From: Actinophytocola algeriensis
GTDB lineage: Bacteria > Actinomycetota > Actinomycetes > Mycobacteriales > Pseudonocardiaceae
Length of the DNA: 64,000 nt
Direction: 5' to 3'
Assembly: GCF_014203735.1 (NCBI RefSeq)
Contig: NZ_JACHJQ010000005.1
Span: 434,001 to 498,000 of the forward strand
The position numbers and the translations under genes are program-made. Every line of letters starts with the position of its first letter. Position 1 is the first letter of the stretch. Under the pieces are notes generated by a model. The model was not told the DNA's origin and searched no databases. It saw only the letters and a program-made list of their open reading frames with translations. Shown here in pieces: positions 34,083-42,857 of this stretch.

Positions 34083-35345
34083 CTAGCTCCCCGCGTTTTC
34101 GGCGATCTCGTCGAGTTCGTTGAGTGCGTCGTCGGCTGTGTCGGAGCTCTCCTCGAGCTGGGTCTTCTGCTCCTCCAGCGCGGTCGCGCTCTCGTTGATC
34201 GACTCGGCGGTCGCCACGGCGTCCGAGAAGTTGCCGATCTCCGGGATCTGTTTGACCGTGTTGACGAGTTCCTCGAGGGTGTTGAAGTAGTTCTGCATCG
34301 TCTCGACGATGTTCTTCAACGCGTCGAACAGGTCGAGCACCGCCGGGACCATCTCCACGATGGCCTGGATGTCGTCGATCAGGTCGTTGATGTCGACGCC
34401 GAAGACCTTGCCGACCCACTTGGCGGCCGACTCGAGGACGCCCCAGGCCCAGCCGACGAACGGGATGGCCTTCGTGGCGATCCGCGCGGCCGCCCGGACG
34501 ATGGCGTTGATGGCGTCGACCGCCACCTGTGCGATCGCCTTGGAGACTTCGGCGATCTTGTTGAAGCCGGCGGCGACGAACGTGCCGAGCTTCTCGCCCG
34601 CCCAGACAGCGCCCTTCTGCCAGAAGACATCGAGGAACTGGGTGAAGGCGGTGGCGGCATCGCCCTCCCAGTGGTTGGTGGCGAGCGTGGTCCCGTTGCT
34701 CAGCAGGTTCGCCGCGAGCAGGCCGAAGTTCGTACCGACGTTCGTCCACGCCTCGCCGTTGGCCTCGATGCTCTTGTAGTTGCCGGCGAGCGGCGAGACG
34801 AGCGAGTCGGTGAAGCCCTTCCCGCCGTCGACGTTGCACTCCGTCCAGATCCAGTCGAGTACAGTCAGCACCGGCCCGTAGTCGTCGAGGTCGTCGGAGT
34901 ACGCGGTGTCCGGCCGCTCGATCTCGCCGATCTCGAGGCTCGTGTAGTGGAACGTCGACGAGCCGCCCTCGGTGTAGTTCGCGTAGCCGTCGTGGCCGTA
35001 GCCCGCGCCGTAGCTGATCTCCTCGTCGGTGTCTTCGTTCAGCTTGCTGTAATCGAACATCGAGACGTTGCCGTACTCGACGTGGCCGTAGTCCCTGGCC
35101 GCCGCTCGGATGCTGTCGCCGAGGTCGCAGAGCTTGCGTTGCATGAGGCTGAACGCCGAGCCGACGAGCACGGACGCGTCGCCTGTGACGGCTTCGCCGA
35201 GTGGTTCGAGCACCCCGACGAAGCCGTTGGCGCTCATGCCTTCGTTGCGGGCCAGGGTCTCGATGGTTGGCAGCGAGTAGCCGGCCTCCGCCGCGAGATA
35301 GTGGCCAAAGTCGGCGACCGTCGCCTCATCAACGTCAAAACCCAC
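34083..35345 (-). CDS. WXG100-like type VII secretion substrate (large)
   Basis: 420 aa from a GTG at 35345 with a GGGGGGCAAG ribosome site; the frame continuing to 35738 is not coding style. The middle carries a WXG signature in helix-turn-helix context (NHWEGDAATAFTQFLDVFWQ near residue 225), followed by a hydrophobic/glycine segment (ARIATKAIPFVGWAWGVLES) and a long C-terminal coiled coil (ATALEEQKTQLEESSDTADD). An acidic, Tyr/Gly-rich N-terminal part (YGAGYGHDGYANYTEGGSST) is unusual. No toxin domain is evident. No ESX machinery genes lie in the window. Confidence 0.7.
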   Translation of the reverse strand: MGFDVDEATVADFGHYLAAEAGYSLPTIETLARNEGMSANGFVGVLEPLGEAVTGDASVLVGSAFSLMQRKLCDLGDSIRAAARDYGHVEYGNVSMFDYSKLNEDTDEEISYGAGYGHDGYANYTEGGSSTFHYTSLEIGEIERPDTAYSDDLDDYGPVLTVLDWIWTECNVDGGKGFTDSLVSPLAGNYKSIEANGEAWTNVGTNFGLLAANLLSNGTTLATNHWEGDAATAFTQFLDVFWQKGAVWAGEKLGTFVAAGFNKIAEVSKAIAQVAVDAINAIVRAAARIATKAIPFVGWAWGVLESAAKWVGKVFGVDINDLIDDIQAIVEMVPAVLDLFDALKNIVETMQNYFNTLEELVNTVKQIPEIGNFSDAVATAESINESATALEEQKTQLEESSDTADDALNELDEIAENAGS

Positions 35346-35557
35346 GTTTCTTGCCCCCCGCTGGCGCTGGCCCCTATTGACTGGAGATCCGGCTGTGGCA
35401 TTCCACGCTAGGACCGCGTCGGTCGCCCTCGTGTCCGGTGAACACCGGACACGAGGAGAGGGTCCTGACCGCATGATCAGCTTTGGGTCGGCGTTTCCCT
35501 GCGGACGTTGGTCTGCGAGTGACACAATCCGCCCAACAATTACGAAGGGGGGCCGGC

Positions 35558-36181
35558 ATGTTCCGTAGGGTGACGGGGATCGTCGTGGTGACGGCGGCGG
35601 CGTTGCTCGGCGGCTGCGGCAGGGACTCCGGCGACTCAGGCGGTGCGACGACCACCGCCGGGCCGGAGGCCACTGTGGCCGACGGCCCGCTTGCCGGTCT
35701 GGACGGCGACAAGCTCTGTGGCATGGTCGACGTCGCACTGCTCGAGGAACACTTCGGCGAACCGTTCGCCGACGCGTTGGGTGGGGTGAACCCGCCGGAG
35801 CAGGACGGCTCGGTCGTGTGCACGTACCCTTCCCAGGCGTTCGTCGACGCGGAGATCGCCGATCTCGCGAACAAGCTGCAGGTCACCACCACGGTGACGC
35901 ACGTGACCGACGCGTCAACCGCGCAGGACGCGCTCGATGCGTCCCTGGCCGACGATGGGAAGACACTCGCCTACCAGCCGGTCGACGGGTTGGGTGCGGT
36001 CGCCGGCTACGCGGGCAGCGACCTGAACGTCGACTCCGGCGGCAGCCATCTGGTCGCGGTCATCGCGATCGACGGCGCGTTCGTGGAGGTCGTTACCCAG
36101 GCGGACCCGGAGGGCACGGTTGAGCAGCTCCGGCCGATCGCCGACGAGTTGCTCACGAAAGTGGAGTCCGAGCCGCGGTAA
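35558..36181 (+). CDS. DUF3558-like lipoprotein
   Basis: 207 aa from the ATG at 35558, with GAAGGGGGGCC upstream. Lipoprotein signal peptide with lipobox LGGC (Cys near residue 20), then a Gly/Thr/Asp-rich linker and a compact extracytoplasmic domain. That domain contains KLCGMVDVALLEEHFGEPFA and a second Cys in GSVVCTYPSQ, a pattern like the DUF3558 lipoproteins of actinobacteria, where two Cys pair. Function unknown. Divergent from the WXG-type gene pair. Confidence 0.7.
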   Translation: MFRRVTGIVVVTAAALLGGCGRDSGDSGGATTTAGPEATVADGPLAGLDGDKLCGMVDVALLEEHFGEPFADALGGVNPPEQDGSVVCTYPSQAFVDAEIADLANKLQVTTTVTHVTDASTAQDALDASLADDGKTLAYQPVDGLGAVAGYAGSDLNVDSGGSHLVAVIAIDGAFVEVVTQADPEGTVEQLRPIADELLTKVESEPR

Positions 36182-36586
36182 CCGACCTCACTGCCGGGCA
36201 TCTGCTCGCCCATTCTTGAGTCCACATGGTCGACGCACCGTTCGCACGGCATTTCTGACCGTTCTACGCAACGACGGCACCATCCGCGCCTGGTCGCGAG
36301 CTGTGAGCGAAGCTCCAACAGGAGGGGAATTCACGCGGTCACACCTTGGTTCCGGGGCCCCTCCCGAGCTTCGCCGCATGTGGACATCGGTGTCCGCGTT
36401 GTGAAGATACGGCGGCGCCTTTTGTTGTCGACCTGGCACCGGTGAAGTGTTGACTTCTTGACCTTGCCGTCTTTTCTGTGGGGCGGATTATTCCGCCGGC
36501 GTGTTGGAACGGCGTCATCGGCAGTGGTTCTCGGATTTGTGTTCCGGCAACTATAGACTCCCCGCACTGGGACGTTGGAGGTTTGG
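36182..36586. other. Intergenic region, about 400 bp, with a possible promoter
   Basis: No coding frame or RNA gene is evident. TATAGA at about 36552-36557 sits 30 bp upstream of the TTG start at 36587 and could be a -10 element; a matching -35 is not clear. The region is less GC-rich than the surrounding DNA. Confidence 0.35.
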
Positions 36587-37579
36587 TTGACGGAGAATAA
36601 TGCGGACGACGCCCGGGTCGCGTCGTCCGGGGGCGGACGGCCGAGGTGGTTGCCGATCCGGGGGTTGCGGCTCGTCGCGCTCGTGACGGTGCTGGTGGTC
36701 GTGGTGGGTGGCGGGTTCGTCTACCTGCGGTTCGCCGATCCGACCGAGGCCGATCTGCGCGCGGACGCCCAGCTGATCGGGAAGACCGAGTTGCTGATCG
36801 GGGTCAAGAACGACGTTCCCGGTGTCGCTCACAAGGAAGAGGGGGGCCGGTTCACCGGGTTCGACATCGACATCGCCTACATGATCGCCGCGGATCTGGG
36901 GTTCTCCGCGCACGAGGTGCGGTTCCTGCGCGTCGAGGACGAGGATCGCAGCCGGATGCTCGCCTGGGACGCGGACGCGAAGCGCAACATCAAGGTCGAC
37001 CTCGTCATCGCCTCCTACAGCGTCACCGAGGAACGCGAGAAGGCGTCGAACGTCAGCTTCTCCGCGCCCTACCTCGAGACCGAGCAGTCGGTGATGACAC
37101 TCAAGGACCACGCGGACGTGCACGACCTCGAGGACCTGGCCGGCGATCACAAGGTCTGCACACTCAGCACGTCGACCTCGGCGTCACCGGCGAGCGAGGC
37201 AGGCCTCGACGTCAAGCGCGTGGGCCAACTCCAGACCTGCGTGGAGGGGCTGCGCGACAGGACCTACGACGCGGTCACCACCGACGCACCGCTCATCGCC
37301 GGGTTCGTCGCCCAATACCCGGGTGCCTTCAAGCATCACGACATCGGCCTCTCCACGCCCGAACTGTGGGCGGTGAACACCGGCGGAAACGAGGCGCTCC
37401 GCACGCTCGTGAACCTCATCCTGTACCGCTCCCTGAACGACCCGGACGACCGGCGGTGGGAAGAGGCCTACGACCGGAACCTGCGGCCGCTGGAGGCGGC
37501 GAGCCTGCCGCAGCCGATCGCGGCGGACGAGCAGCCCTTCGTGCCCGAGGTGGAGGTTCGCCAGTGGCCGTGGGAGTGA
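36587..37579 (+). CDS. Membrane-anchored family 3 solute-binding-like protein
   Basis: 330 aa from a TTG at 36587, with GGAGG 5 nt upstream (a TTG at 36575 is the alternative). Not a lipoprotein: a cytosolic Arg/Gly segment leads to one TM helix near residues 27-45 (VALVTVLVVVVGGGFVYLRF). Then comes an SBP_bac_3 fold resembling glutamate-binding GluB: LLIGVKNDVPGVAHKEEGG, FTGFDIDIAYMIAADLGFSA, and DLVIASYSVTEEREKASNVS. The ligand would be a polar amino acid. No ABC permease or ATPase follows. The next gene is an unrelated polytopic protein overlapping by 16 nt, so a sensory role is plausible. Confidence 0.8.
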   Translation: MTENNADDARVASSGGGRPRWLPIRGLRLVALVTVLVVVVGGGFVYLRFADPTEADLRADAQLIGKTELLIGVKNDVPGVAHKEEGGRFTGFDIDIAYMIAADLGFSAHEVRFLRVEDEDRSRMLAWDADAKRNIKVDLVIASYSVTEEREKASNVSFSAPYLETEQSVMTLKDHADVHDLEDLAGDHKVCTLSTSTSASPASEAGLDVKRVGQLQTCVEGLRDRTYDAVTTDAPLIAGFVAQYPGAFKHHDIGLSTPELWAVNTGGNEALRTLVNLILYRSLNDPDDRRWEEAYDRNLRPLEAASLPQPIAADEQPFVPEVEVRQWPWE

Positions 37580-38556
37580 CTCCTCCCGCCCCTACCGAGG
37601 CACGGGGCTTCCAGTGGACCCTGACACTGCTGCCCGCGTTCCCGATCGTCCTGCTGGTGCTGCGCTTGTGGCACCTCAGCAGGCAGGACCGGAACACGAT
37701 GCTCGTGCTGGTGCAGAACGTCGGGCCGCTGGACCTGGTCAGCTCGCTCGTGATCTCGCTGATGTGGGTGCCGCCGCTCGTGGTGCTGACCGGGCAGGCG
37801 CTGGGGTTGCTGTACCAGGTGAGCGTGCCGGAGGACGCGGCGGCGCGACCGTCGTGGCTCACCCGCACGGCCGACCGCACCCCGGACTGGGCGATCGCGT
37901 TCACCGTGATGTGGGCGGGTATCACCTGGGAGTTGCGGTTCCTGCCGCTGTTGTCCCTGCTGACGCTGGTGATCCTGGGCCTGACCGTGCGCAGGCGTTC
38001 TTCCCGGCGGCGGAACCTGGTGGTCGGAACTTGCGTGGTCCTGCCGATGGCCGCGCTCGTGGTGGAGGTCGTCTGGTTCTGGGGCGCGATCGTCGACGCG
38101 TTCGACGAGCCGACGCTGATGCTCCTCCTGCTGGCGCCGCCCCTGCTGGCCCCGTTGCTGACCGGGCCGCTGCCGCCGCGCTTCGCCCGTGTGGCGACCC
38201 ACGTGCCCGCGATGCTGGCGGCGCTGGTCGGGCCGTTCGTGCTGATCGTGATCTTCCTGCGCACACCGGTGCTGCCGTCGGTAGCGATACAGCTGACCGA
38301 CGACGAGGTGGTGCTCGGGTACGTGGTGACGATCGACGACACGGTCACCACTCTGCTCGACGACGAGGGCACGGTGCGGTTCGTGCCGAACCACGCGGTG
38401 GTCGCCAAGGTGCTGTGCGGCAACGCCGAGCAGGTTCCGTACACGGACGTGTACGCGCACGGCTGGCACGTCGAGAAGTCGATGCTGGAGTGGTTCCTGC
38501 CCCAGCGCGATCCCGAGCCGGTCGACGAGGTCCGGTGCGCCGGCCGGGCCCGGTAG
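37564..38556 (+). CDS. Polytopic membrane protein with C-terminal soluble domain
   Basis: 330 aa from the GTG at 37564, with GGAGG 7 nt upstream (GTG 37576 also possible). About seven TM helices: near 20-38, 60-85, 115-132, 134-150, 166-186, 190-208 and 223-243. A soluble C-terminal domain of about 85 residues follows (LTDDEVVLGYVVTIDDTVTT; VRFVPNHAVVAKVLCGNAEQ). No family recognised. It overlaps the solute-binding-like gene by 16 nt, and the two are co-expressed. Together they look like a sensor pair: external ligand binding plus membrane output. Confidence 0.65.
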   Translation: MAVGVTPPAPTEARGFQWTLTLLPAFPIVLLVLRLWHLSRQDRNTMLVLVQNVGPLDLVSSLVISLMWVPPLVVLTGQALGLLYQVSVPEDAAARPSWLTRTADRTPDWAIAFTVMWAGITWELRFLPLLSLLTLVILGLTVRRRSSRRRNLVVGTCVVLPMAALVVEVVWFWGAIVDAFDEPTLMLLLLAPPLLAPLLTGPLPPRFARVATHVPAMLAALVGPFVLIVIFLRTPVLPSVAIQLTDDEVVLGYVVTIDDTVTTLLDDEGTVRFVPNHAVVAKVLCGNAEQVPYTDVYAHGWHVEKSMLEWFLPQRDPEPVDEVRCAGRAR

Positions 38557-38596
38557 ATGAGCTTGAATCCGGACCGGCTGGCGCGTACCTGCCGCG

Positions 38597-38712
38597 GACG
38601 ACGTCCTGCGCGTCACCGGCGGGGCGATCACCGAGATCGTCACCTTCCACGCCGACCAGTTCCCGCGGCTCGGACTGCCGGCGCGCCTGCCCGCGGACGG
38701 CAGTGTTCTGAC
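38597..38712 (+). pseudogene. C-terminal remnant of an ECF sigma factor (SigG/SnoaL-like tail)
   Basis: One frame reads VLRVTGGAITEIVTFHADQF followed by PRLGLPARLPADG, which is the end of the SnoaL-like domain found at the C-terminus of SigG-type ECF sigma factors. Everything N-terminal, including sigma2 and sigma4, is missing. Adjacent frames give nothing. Confidence 0.5.
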
Positions 38713-39137
38713 CACGATCTCTGAAGCGACTGACGTCGACCGGTTCGACCAGCCGTGGCTACTCGGCCACAGCGGAGTTCTGGCTCCAGACCGAGGGGCC
38801 GGATATAGCTGCGCTGGTCGGACGGTCCGCTGGACACTGAAGAGGCGCGCTGACCGACACTCCGGGACCCCTTGTTCATGATCCCGATCTTCCCGGCCAC
38901 CCCACGCCGAACAGCTGCTACCGATCCGGAGTCGCCGCACGTTGGCCAACGTCGGGCACGACATTTTGCAGGTGTGGCGGACCTTCCAGTTTTTGGTCTC
39001 GTAGCGACCTGCGGGTTGCCCTGTTTCTCACTGACTTTTTCGCGTCCCTGCCTCACTATTTTCATTTCCCTCCGGGCTGGCGCGTCTGCAGCCTGATTCT
39101 GGTTTGCCTGGCCTCATCGCGAACGCCTTTCACGCTG
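38713..39137. other. Non-coding stretch, about 425 bp
   Basis: No intact gene. Short coding-like pieces such as ATAEFWLQTEGPDIAALVGR (near 38775-38835) may be further eroded fragments. Nothing else is identified. Confidence 0.35.
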
Positions 39138-39925
39138 ATGGTTAGCAGCGCGAAGAATGATCCAAACAGGTGTAGTTGGCGCAGCGTCGGGTTCACCCCC
39201 ACGGACCGGCCGGCCTACGCAGACCTCCGGCTCCGTGGGCGGACCAGGCTGCTCGGACGGAAGCTCACCGGCTGGGCCGAAGGCGGACTGATGCTGAGGT
39301 TCGTGCCTGGTTTCGCGGTCGGGCTCGTGCTCGGCGGCGTCCTCGGGTTCGCCGGCGAGGTGGAGAATGGACTGGTGTCCGGGTTGCTGTCCGGGCTCGT
39401 GTTCGGGTTCGCCTCCTGGCTCGCGATCGGGGTGATCGCGTGGGCCGAAACCCCGATCACCGAGGAGCGCCCCGAGACCCCCGCCATCACGTTCGTGCGT
39501 GACCTGCGATTGGTCTACGTCAAATCGCTCGCCGGAGGGTGTGCACTCGGGGTGGCCTTCGGCGTGCATGAACTACTCACCGGTGCGAACGGGCTGGCGA
39601 CCGGCCTCTCCGTCGGAGCCGTCGGAGCCGTCGCGATCGTCCTCGGTGTCGGCCTCCACCAACCCAGCGGGCGCTACCTCGTCACCATGGCCGCATTCCG
39701 TGGCCGCAAGCGGATCCCCCTGCGCCTCCTGCGTTTCTCGACGACGCCCACCGGTTGGGTGTACTCCGGCAAACCGGCCCGGTGTACCAGTTCCGGCACG
39801 CGAAGCTACAAGACCGCCTCGTCAGCGGACAGCACCATTCACAGCCAGCCGCGTCAACGCCCAAACGGTTGGCCAGACGGGCCTCGCCGAACCCACGCAA
39901 GCGCAACATAGGCGCAAATCGGTGA
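39138..39925 (+). pseudogene. Truncated, frameshifted NACHT-type NTPase (C-terminal membrane domain)
   Basis: The first frame gives a membrane domain typical of the C-terminus of actinobacterial NACHT proteins: PAYADLRLRGRTRLLGRKLT, several Gly-rich TM helices, then GRYLVTMAAFRGRKRIPLRL. About 39738 one base is missing. The +1 frame then continues with the conserved ending LDDAHRLGVLRQTGPVYQFR and HAKLQDRLVSGQ, stopping at 39925. The whole ATPase part (P-loop, Walker B) is absent upstream. Intact relatives are STAND-type NTPases, several of them in antiphage or signalling roles. Confidence 0.7.
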
Positions 39926-39943
39926 GAAGCGTCGTCGGGAGCA

Positions 39944-41140
39944 TCAGTGCCCGGCCGGCTGGGCGGACCCTGGTCGATCGAGAAGGACGAGGGGGACCGT
40001 GGCCAGGGCCAAGGCGACGCCGATCCACGACACGGAGGTGACCGGGGCGTCCAGGTGGAGTGCCGCGGCGGCGAAGACCGGGGTGAGGCTGATGCCGAGC
40101 TGGAACGCCGAGACGGTGGTGGCACCCGCGAGGGTCGGTGCGTCGGCGGCGATGGTGAACACCCGTCCGTAGATGGCGGGGTTGAGTACGAACGCCGCGA
40201 TCCCGAGCAGGAAGACGATGGGCACCACGGCGGTCGCGTGGCCGGCGAGCGTGGCCAGGAGGGACGAGAGGATCGCGATGCCGGTCGCTCCGATGAGGAG
40301 TGCGTGGCGGGGACGCCGGTCGGAGATCCGGCCGCCGATGGACAGACCGATGAACGCGCCGATTCCGAACAGTGAGAGGACGGCCGGAATCCACAGCGCG
40401 GGGACGCCGGTGACGTCGGCGAGGATGGCCGCCAGGTAGTTGAAGGAGATCATGTACGCGGCGGTGCTCAGGATGGTCACCGCGTACAGGCTCCACAGGC
40501 GGGGCTTGCGCATCGTGGTGAGTTCCCGCCGGAGGCTCGGCTTGACCGCGGCCTTCGTGGCCGGCAACCCGAGCGCGCAGGCGATCGTGCTGACGATGGT
40601 GAGGACGACCACGGCCCAGAAACCACCGCGCCATTCCGTGAGGTTGCTGAGCAACGTGCCCAACGGGCCGCCTGCGACCATGGCCACACTGAGCCCACTG
40701 ACCACCACACCCGACGCGCGGGCGTTGCGGTCCGGCGTGACCAGGCTGATCGCGGTCACGGCGGCGACCGCGAAGAACCCGGCGTAGGCGAGTCCGGCGA
40801 CGAACCTGGTGATCAGCAGGACCCGGTAGTCGGCGACCAGGCCGACGGCGATCGCAGCGGCGAAGACGAGCTGGCTCGTCATCAGCGCGGTACGCCGCGG
40901 CCAGCGCAGGCTGAGGACCGCGAATGGCGGGCCGCCGAGAACCACGCCGAGCGCGAACACCGTGATGAGGGCGCCGGCAGCGGACAGAGAGACGTCGAGG
41001 TCGGCGGCGACCGAGGGCAGCACACCGGCGACCAGGAACTCGGCGCTGCCCATCGCGAACAGGCTGAAGGCAAGCAGGTACACCCCGACCGGCAGCCGGC
41101 TTGCGCCACGGGACTGGTGCTGTTCGGTGACCGTGCTCAT
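39944..41140 (-). CDS. MFS transporter, 12-TM DHA1 (AraJ/Cmx-like)
   Basis: 398 aa from the ATG at 41140, overlapping the reductase stop by 4 nt (ATGA). Twelve TM helices. The TM1 motif FAMGSAEFLVAGVLPSVAAD is typical of the AraJ/chloramphenicol-exporter group; the motif A region is LGGPPFAVLSLRWPRRTALM; TM5 carries MVAGGPLGTLLSNLTEWRGG. Likely exports a drug or sugar-like compound using the proton gradient. Second gene of an operon with the thioredoxin-reductase-like gene, opposite an XRE-cupin regulator. Confidence 0.9.
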   Translation of the reverse strand: MSTVTEQHQSRGASRLPVGVYLLAFSLFAMGSAEFLVAGVLPSVAADLDVSLSAAGALITVFALGVVLGGPPFAVLSLRWPRRTALMTSQLVFAAAIAVGLVADYRVLLITRFVAGLAYAGFFAVAAVTAISLVTPDRNARASGVVVSGLSVAMVAGGPLGTLLSNLTEWRGGFWAVVVLTIVSTIACALGLPATKAAVKPSLRRELTTMRKPRLWSLYAVTILSTAAYMISFNYLAAILADVTGVPALWIPAVLSLFGIGAFIGLSIGGRISDRRPRHALLIGATGIAILSSLLATLAGHATAVVPIVFLLGIAAFVLNPAIYGRVFTIAADAPTLAGATTVSAFQLGISLTPVFAAAALHLDAPVTSVSWIGVALALATVPLVLLDRPGSAQPAGH

Positions 41141-42090
41141 CGGCGGGCACCCCCGATGTCTGCCGACCGGTTGCCGGCGGCGGCGAGGTCCTGTTCGAGA
41201 AGCCATCCGGTGATGGCGATCGCGGCCACACAACCAGCGCTTGCGGCGGTGACCACTTGCGCGCGTGGGTTGACGACGTTCCCGGCCGCCCACACCCCCG
41301 GAACGTCGGTGGCACCTCGCTCGTCGACCGCGATCAGGCCCGTGAGCGGGTCCTTGCGGCAGCCGAGTGCCGTCAGGAGCGCGTCGTGTGGCCGAGGCCG
41401 GGGCGCGACGAAGACGGTGTCGCACGGGACGGTCTCTCCGTGTCCGAGTTCGATCCCGGTCAGCGTCCCGTGTTCGGCGACGACCCGGTGCACCTCGCCG
41501 TCGACCAGCCGCACCCCGTACGCGGTGAGGCGGTCTCGTTCGGTGCCGTTCAGCTCGATGCCGTTGAGGCAGAACGTCACTGTCGGGCTGTAGCGGCGGA
41601 GCAACGCCGCCAGGTGTACCGACATCTCGACCATCGGGCCGCCGATGACCGCGATCGACGTGCCGCGGACCTCGTAGCCGTGGCAGTGCGGGCAGTGGTG
41701 CACGTCGACGGCCCAGCGCTCACGCAGGCCGGGCACCTCGGGCAACTCGTCGGCCAGCCCGGTCGCGACCAGCACCGCCCGTGCCTGGAGCTCCCGCCCC
41801 TGCGCCAGCGTCAAGCTGGTCGACCCGTCCGCCCGGCGGGCGGCGCCGGTCACCGTCGCGTGCGTCAGTGTCCCGCCGTAGCCGGTGAACTCGGCCTTTC
41901 CGGTCCTGAGGAGCTCCGCCGGTGCCATGCCGTCCCGGGACAGGTACCCGTGCATGTGTGCGGCCGGGGCGTTCCTGGCCTCGCCACCGTCGATCACGAG
42001 AGTCGTGAACTGGGCCCTGGCAAGCACGATTCCGGCGGTCAGCCCGGCGGAACCCCCGCCGACGATGACCGCGTCCCACTGAGTGTCCAT
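41137..42090 (-). CDS. Thioredoxin-reductase-like FAD/NAD(P) oxidoreductase
   Basis: 317 aa from the ATG at 42090, with GTGGAGG 8 nt upstream. FAD-binding DAVIVGGGSAGLTAGIVLAR at 6-25, redox-active CPHC in HCPHCHGYEVRG near residue 133, NAD(P)-binding IAVIGGPMVEMSVHLAALLR near 148, and a second FAD contact GVWAAGNVVNPRAQ near 272. The second nucleotide motif (GGPM) departs from GxGxxA/G, as in related low-molecular-weight reductases such as those acting on dithiol compounds. Translationally coupled to the exporter gene. Divergent from the XRE-cupin regulator, with a palindrome at 42134-42151 between them. Confidence 0.88.
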   Translation of the reverse strand: MDTQWDAVIVGGGSAGLTAGIVLARAQFTTLVIDGGEARNAPAAHMHGYLSRDGMAPAELLRTGKAEFTGYGGTLTHATVTGAARRADGSTSLTLAQGRELQARAVLVATGLADELPEVPGLRERWAVDVHHCPHCHGYEVRGTSIAVIGGPMVEMSVHLAALLRRYSPTVTFCLNGIELNGTERDRLTAYGVRLVDGEVHRVVAEHGTLTGIELGHGETVPCDTVFVAPRPRPHDALLTALGCRKDPLTGLIAVDERGATDVPGVWAAGNVVNPRAQVVTAASAGCVAAIAITGWLLEQDLAAAGNRSADIGGARR

Positions 42091-42133
42091 GGTGAATACC
42101 TCCACCCGCAGCATCCGCGGGACCGGGCGGCAC

Positions 42134-42151
42134 CGGCAACCTTCGTTGCCG
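42134..42151. promoter_or_regulatory. Perfect 7-4-7 palindromic operator candidate
   Basis: CGGCAACCTTCGTTGCCG lies in the 91 bp divergent region between the reductase-exporter operon (start 42090) and the XRE-cupin regulator (start 42182). It is immediately followed by AAACCGGGAC. A close relative with the same flank occurs at 46065-46082 in another divergent promoter. The likely binder is the adjacent XRE regulator (inference). Confidence 0.55.
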
Positions 42152-42181
42152 AAACCGGGACAAGGTGGTGGACTGGACGTC

Positions 42182-42787
42182 ATGGAGGACCAGCCGGCCG
42201 TCGCCGCGGCGATCGATCAGATCGCTCCCCGACTGCGCCGCGCCCGGGAGAAGAAGGGCGTGACGCTGGCGGAGCTCGGCCGCAGCACCGGTATCTCCAC
42301 CAGCACCCTGTCCCGGCTGGAGTCCGGGCAGCGCAAGCCCAGCCTCGAACTGCTGTTGCCGATCACCGCCGCGCTCGGGCTGCGCCTCGACGAGATCGTG
42401 TCCGCGCCCCGGGTGCTGGATCCTCGGGTGCCCCAGACACCGGCTCGAGTGGACGGCAGGTTGCTGATCCCGCTCACCCGTCAACAGAGCGGGCCACGCG
42501 CCTACAAGATGACGATCCCGGCCGACGACAAGGAGCCCCGGCTGCGGAGGCATGCCGGATACGAATGGCTCTACGTGCTGCGGGGCCGGCTTCGCGTCAT
42601 GCTCGGCGACCAGGACGTCGTCCTCGGTCCGGGCGAGGCCGCCGAGTTCGACTGCCAAACGCCACACTGGTTCGGTGCCACCGGGCGCGGCAGTGTCGAG
42701 GTGCTCAGCCTGTTCGGCAAGCAGGGCGAGCGGATCCATGTCCGCGCGCGCACCGGCCGCCGCACGCCGGATCACGGTCAGGAGTGA
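42182..42787 (+). CDS. XRE-family regulator with C-terminal cupin domain
   Basis: 201 aa from the ATG at 42182; the upstream frame is not family-like. N-terminal helix-turn-helix (about 18-70: LRRAREKKGVTLAELGRSTG, ISTSTLSRLESGQRKPSLEL), then a cupin sensor domain (about 120-190: HAGYEWLYVLRGRLRVMLGD, VVLGPGEAAEFDCQTPHWFG). Such proteins sense a small ligand through the cupin and repress adjacent operons. Divergent from the reductase-exporter operon, its likely target, across the palindrome at 42134. Confidence 0.9.
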   Translation: MEDQPAVAAAIDQIAPRLRRAREKKGVTLAELGRSTGISTSTLSRLESGQRKPSLELLLPITAALGLRLDEIVSAPRVLDPRVPQTPARVDGRLLIPLTRQQSGPRAYKMTIPADDKEPRLRRHAGYEWLYVLRGRLRVMLGDQDVVLGPGEAAEFDCQTPHWFGATGRGSVEVLSLFGKQGERIHVRARTGRRTPDHGQE

Positions 42788-42857
42788 CGCAGAAGGACGC
42801 GCCGGACCGGCCGGGCCCTGAGTGGGTCTTCGTGGCCCGCCGGCCCTGACGCGGGGG

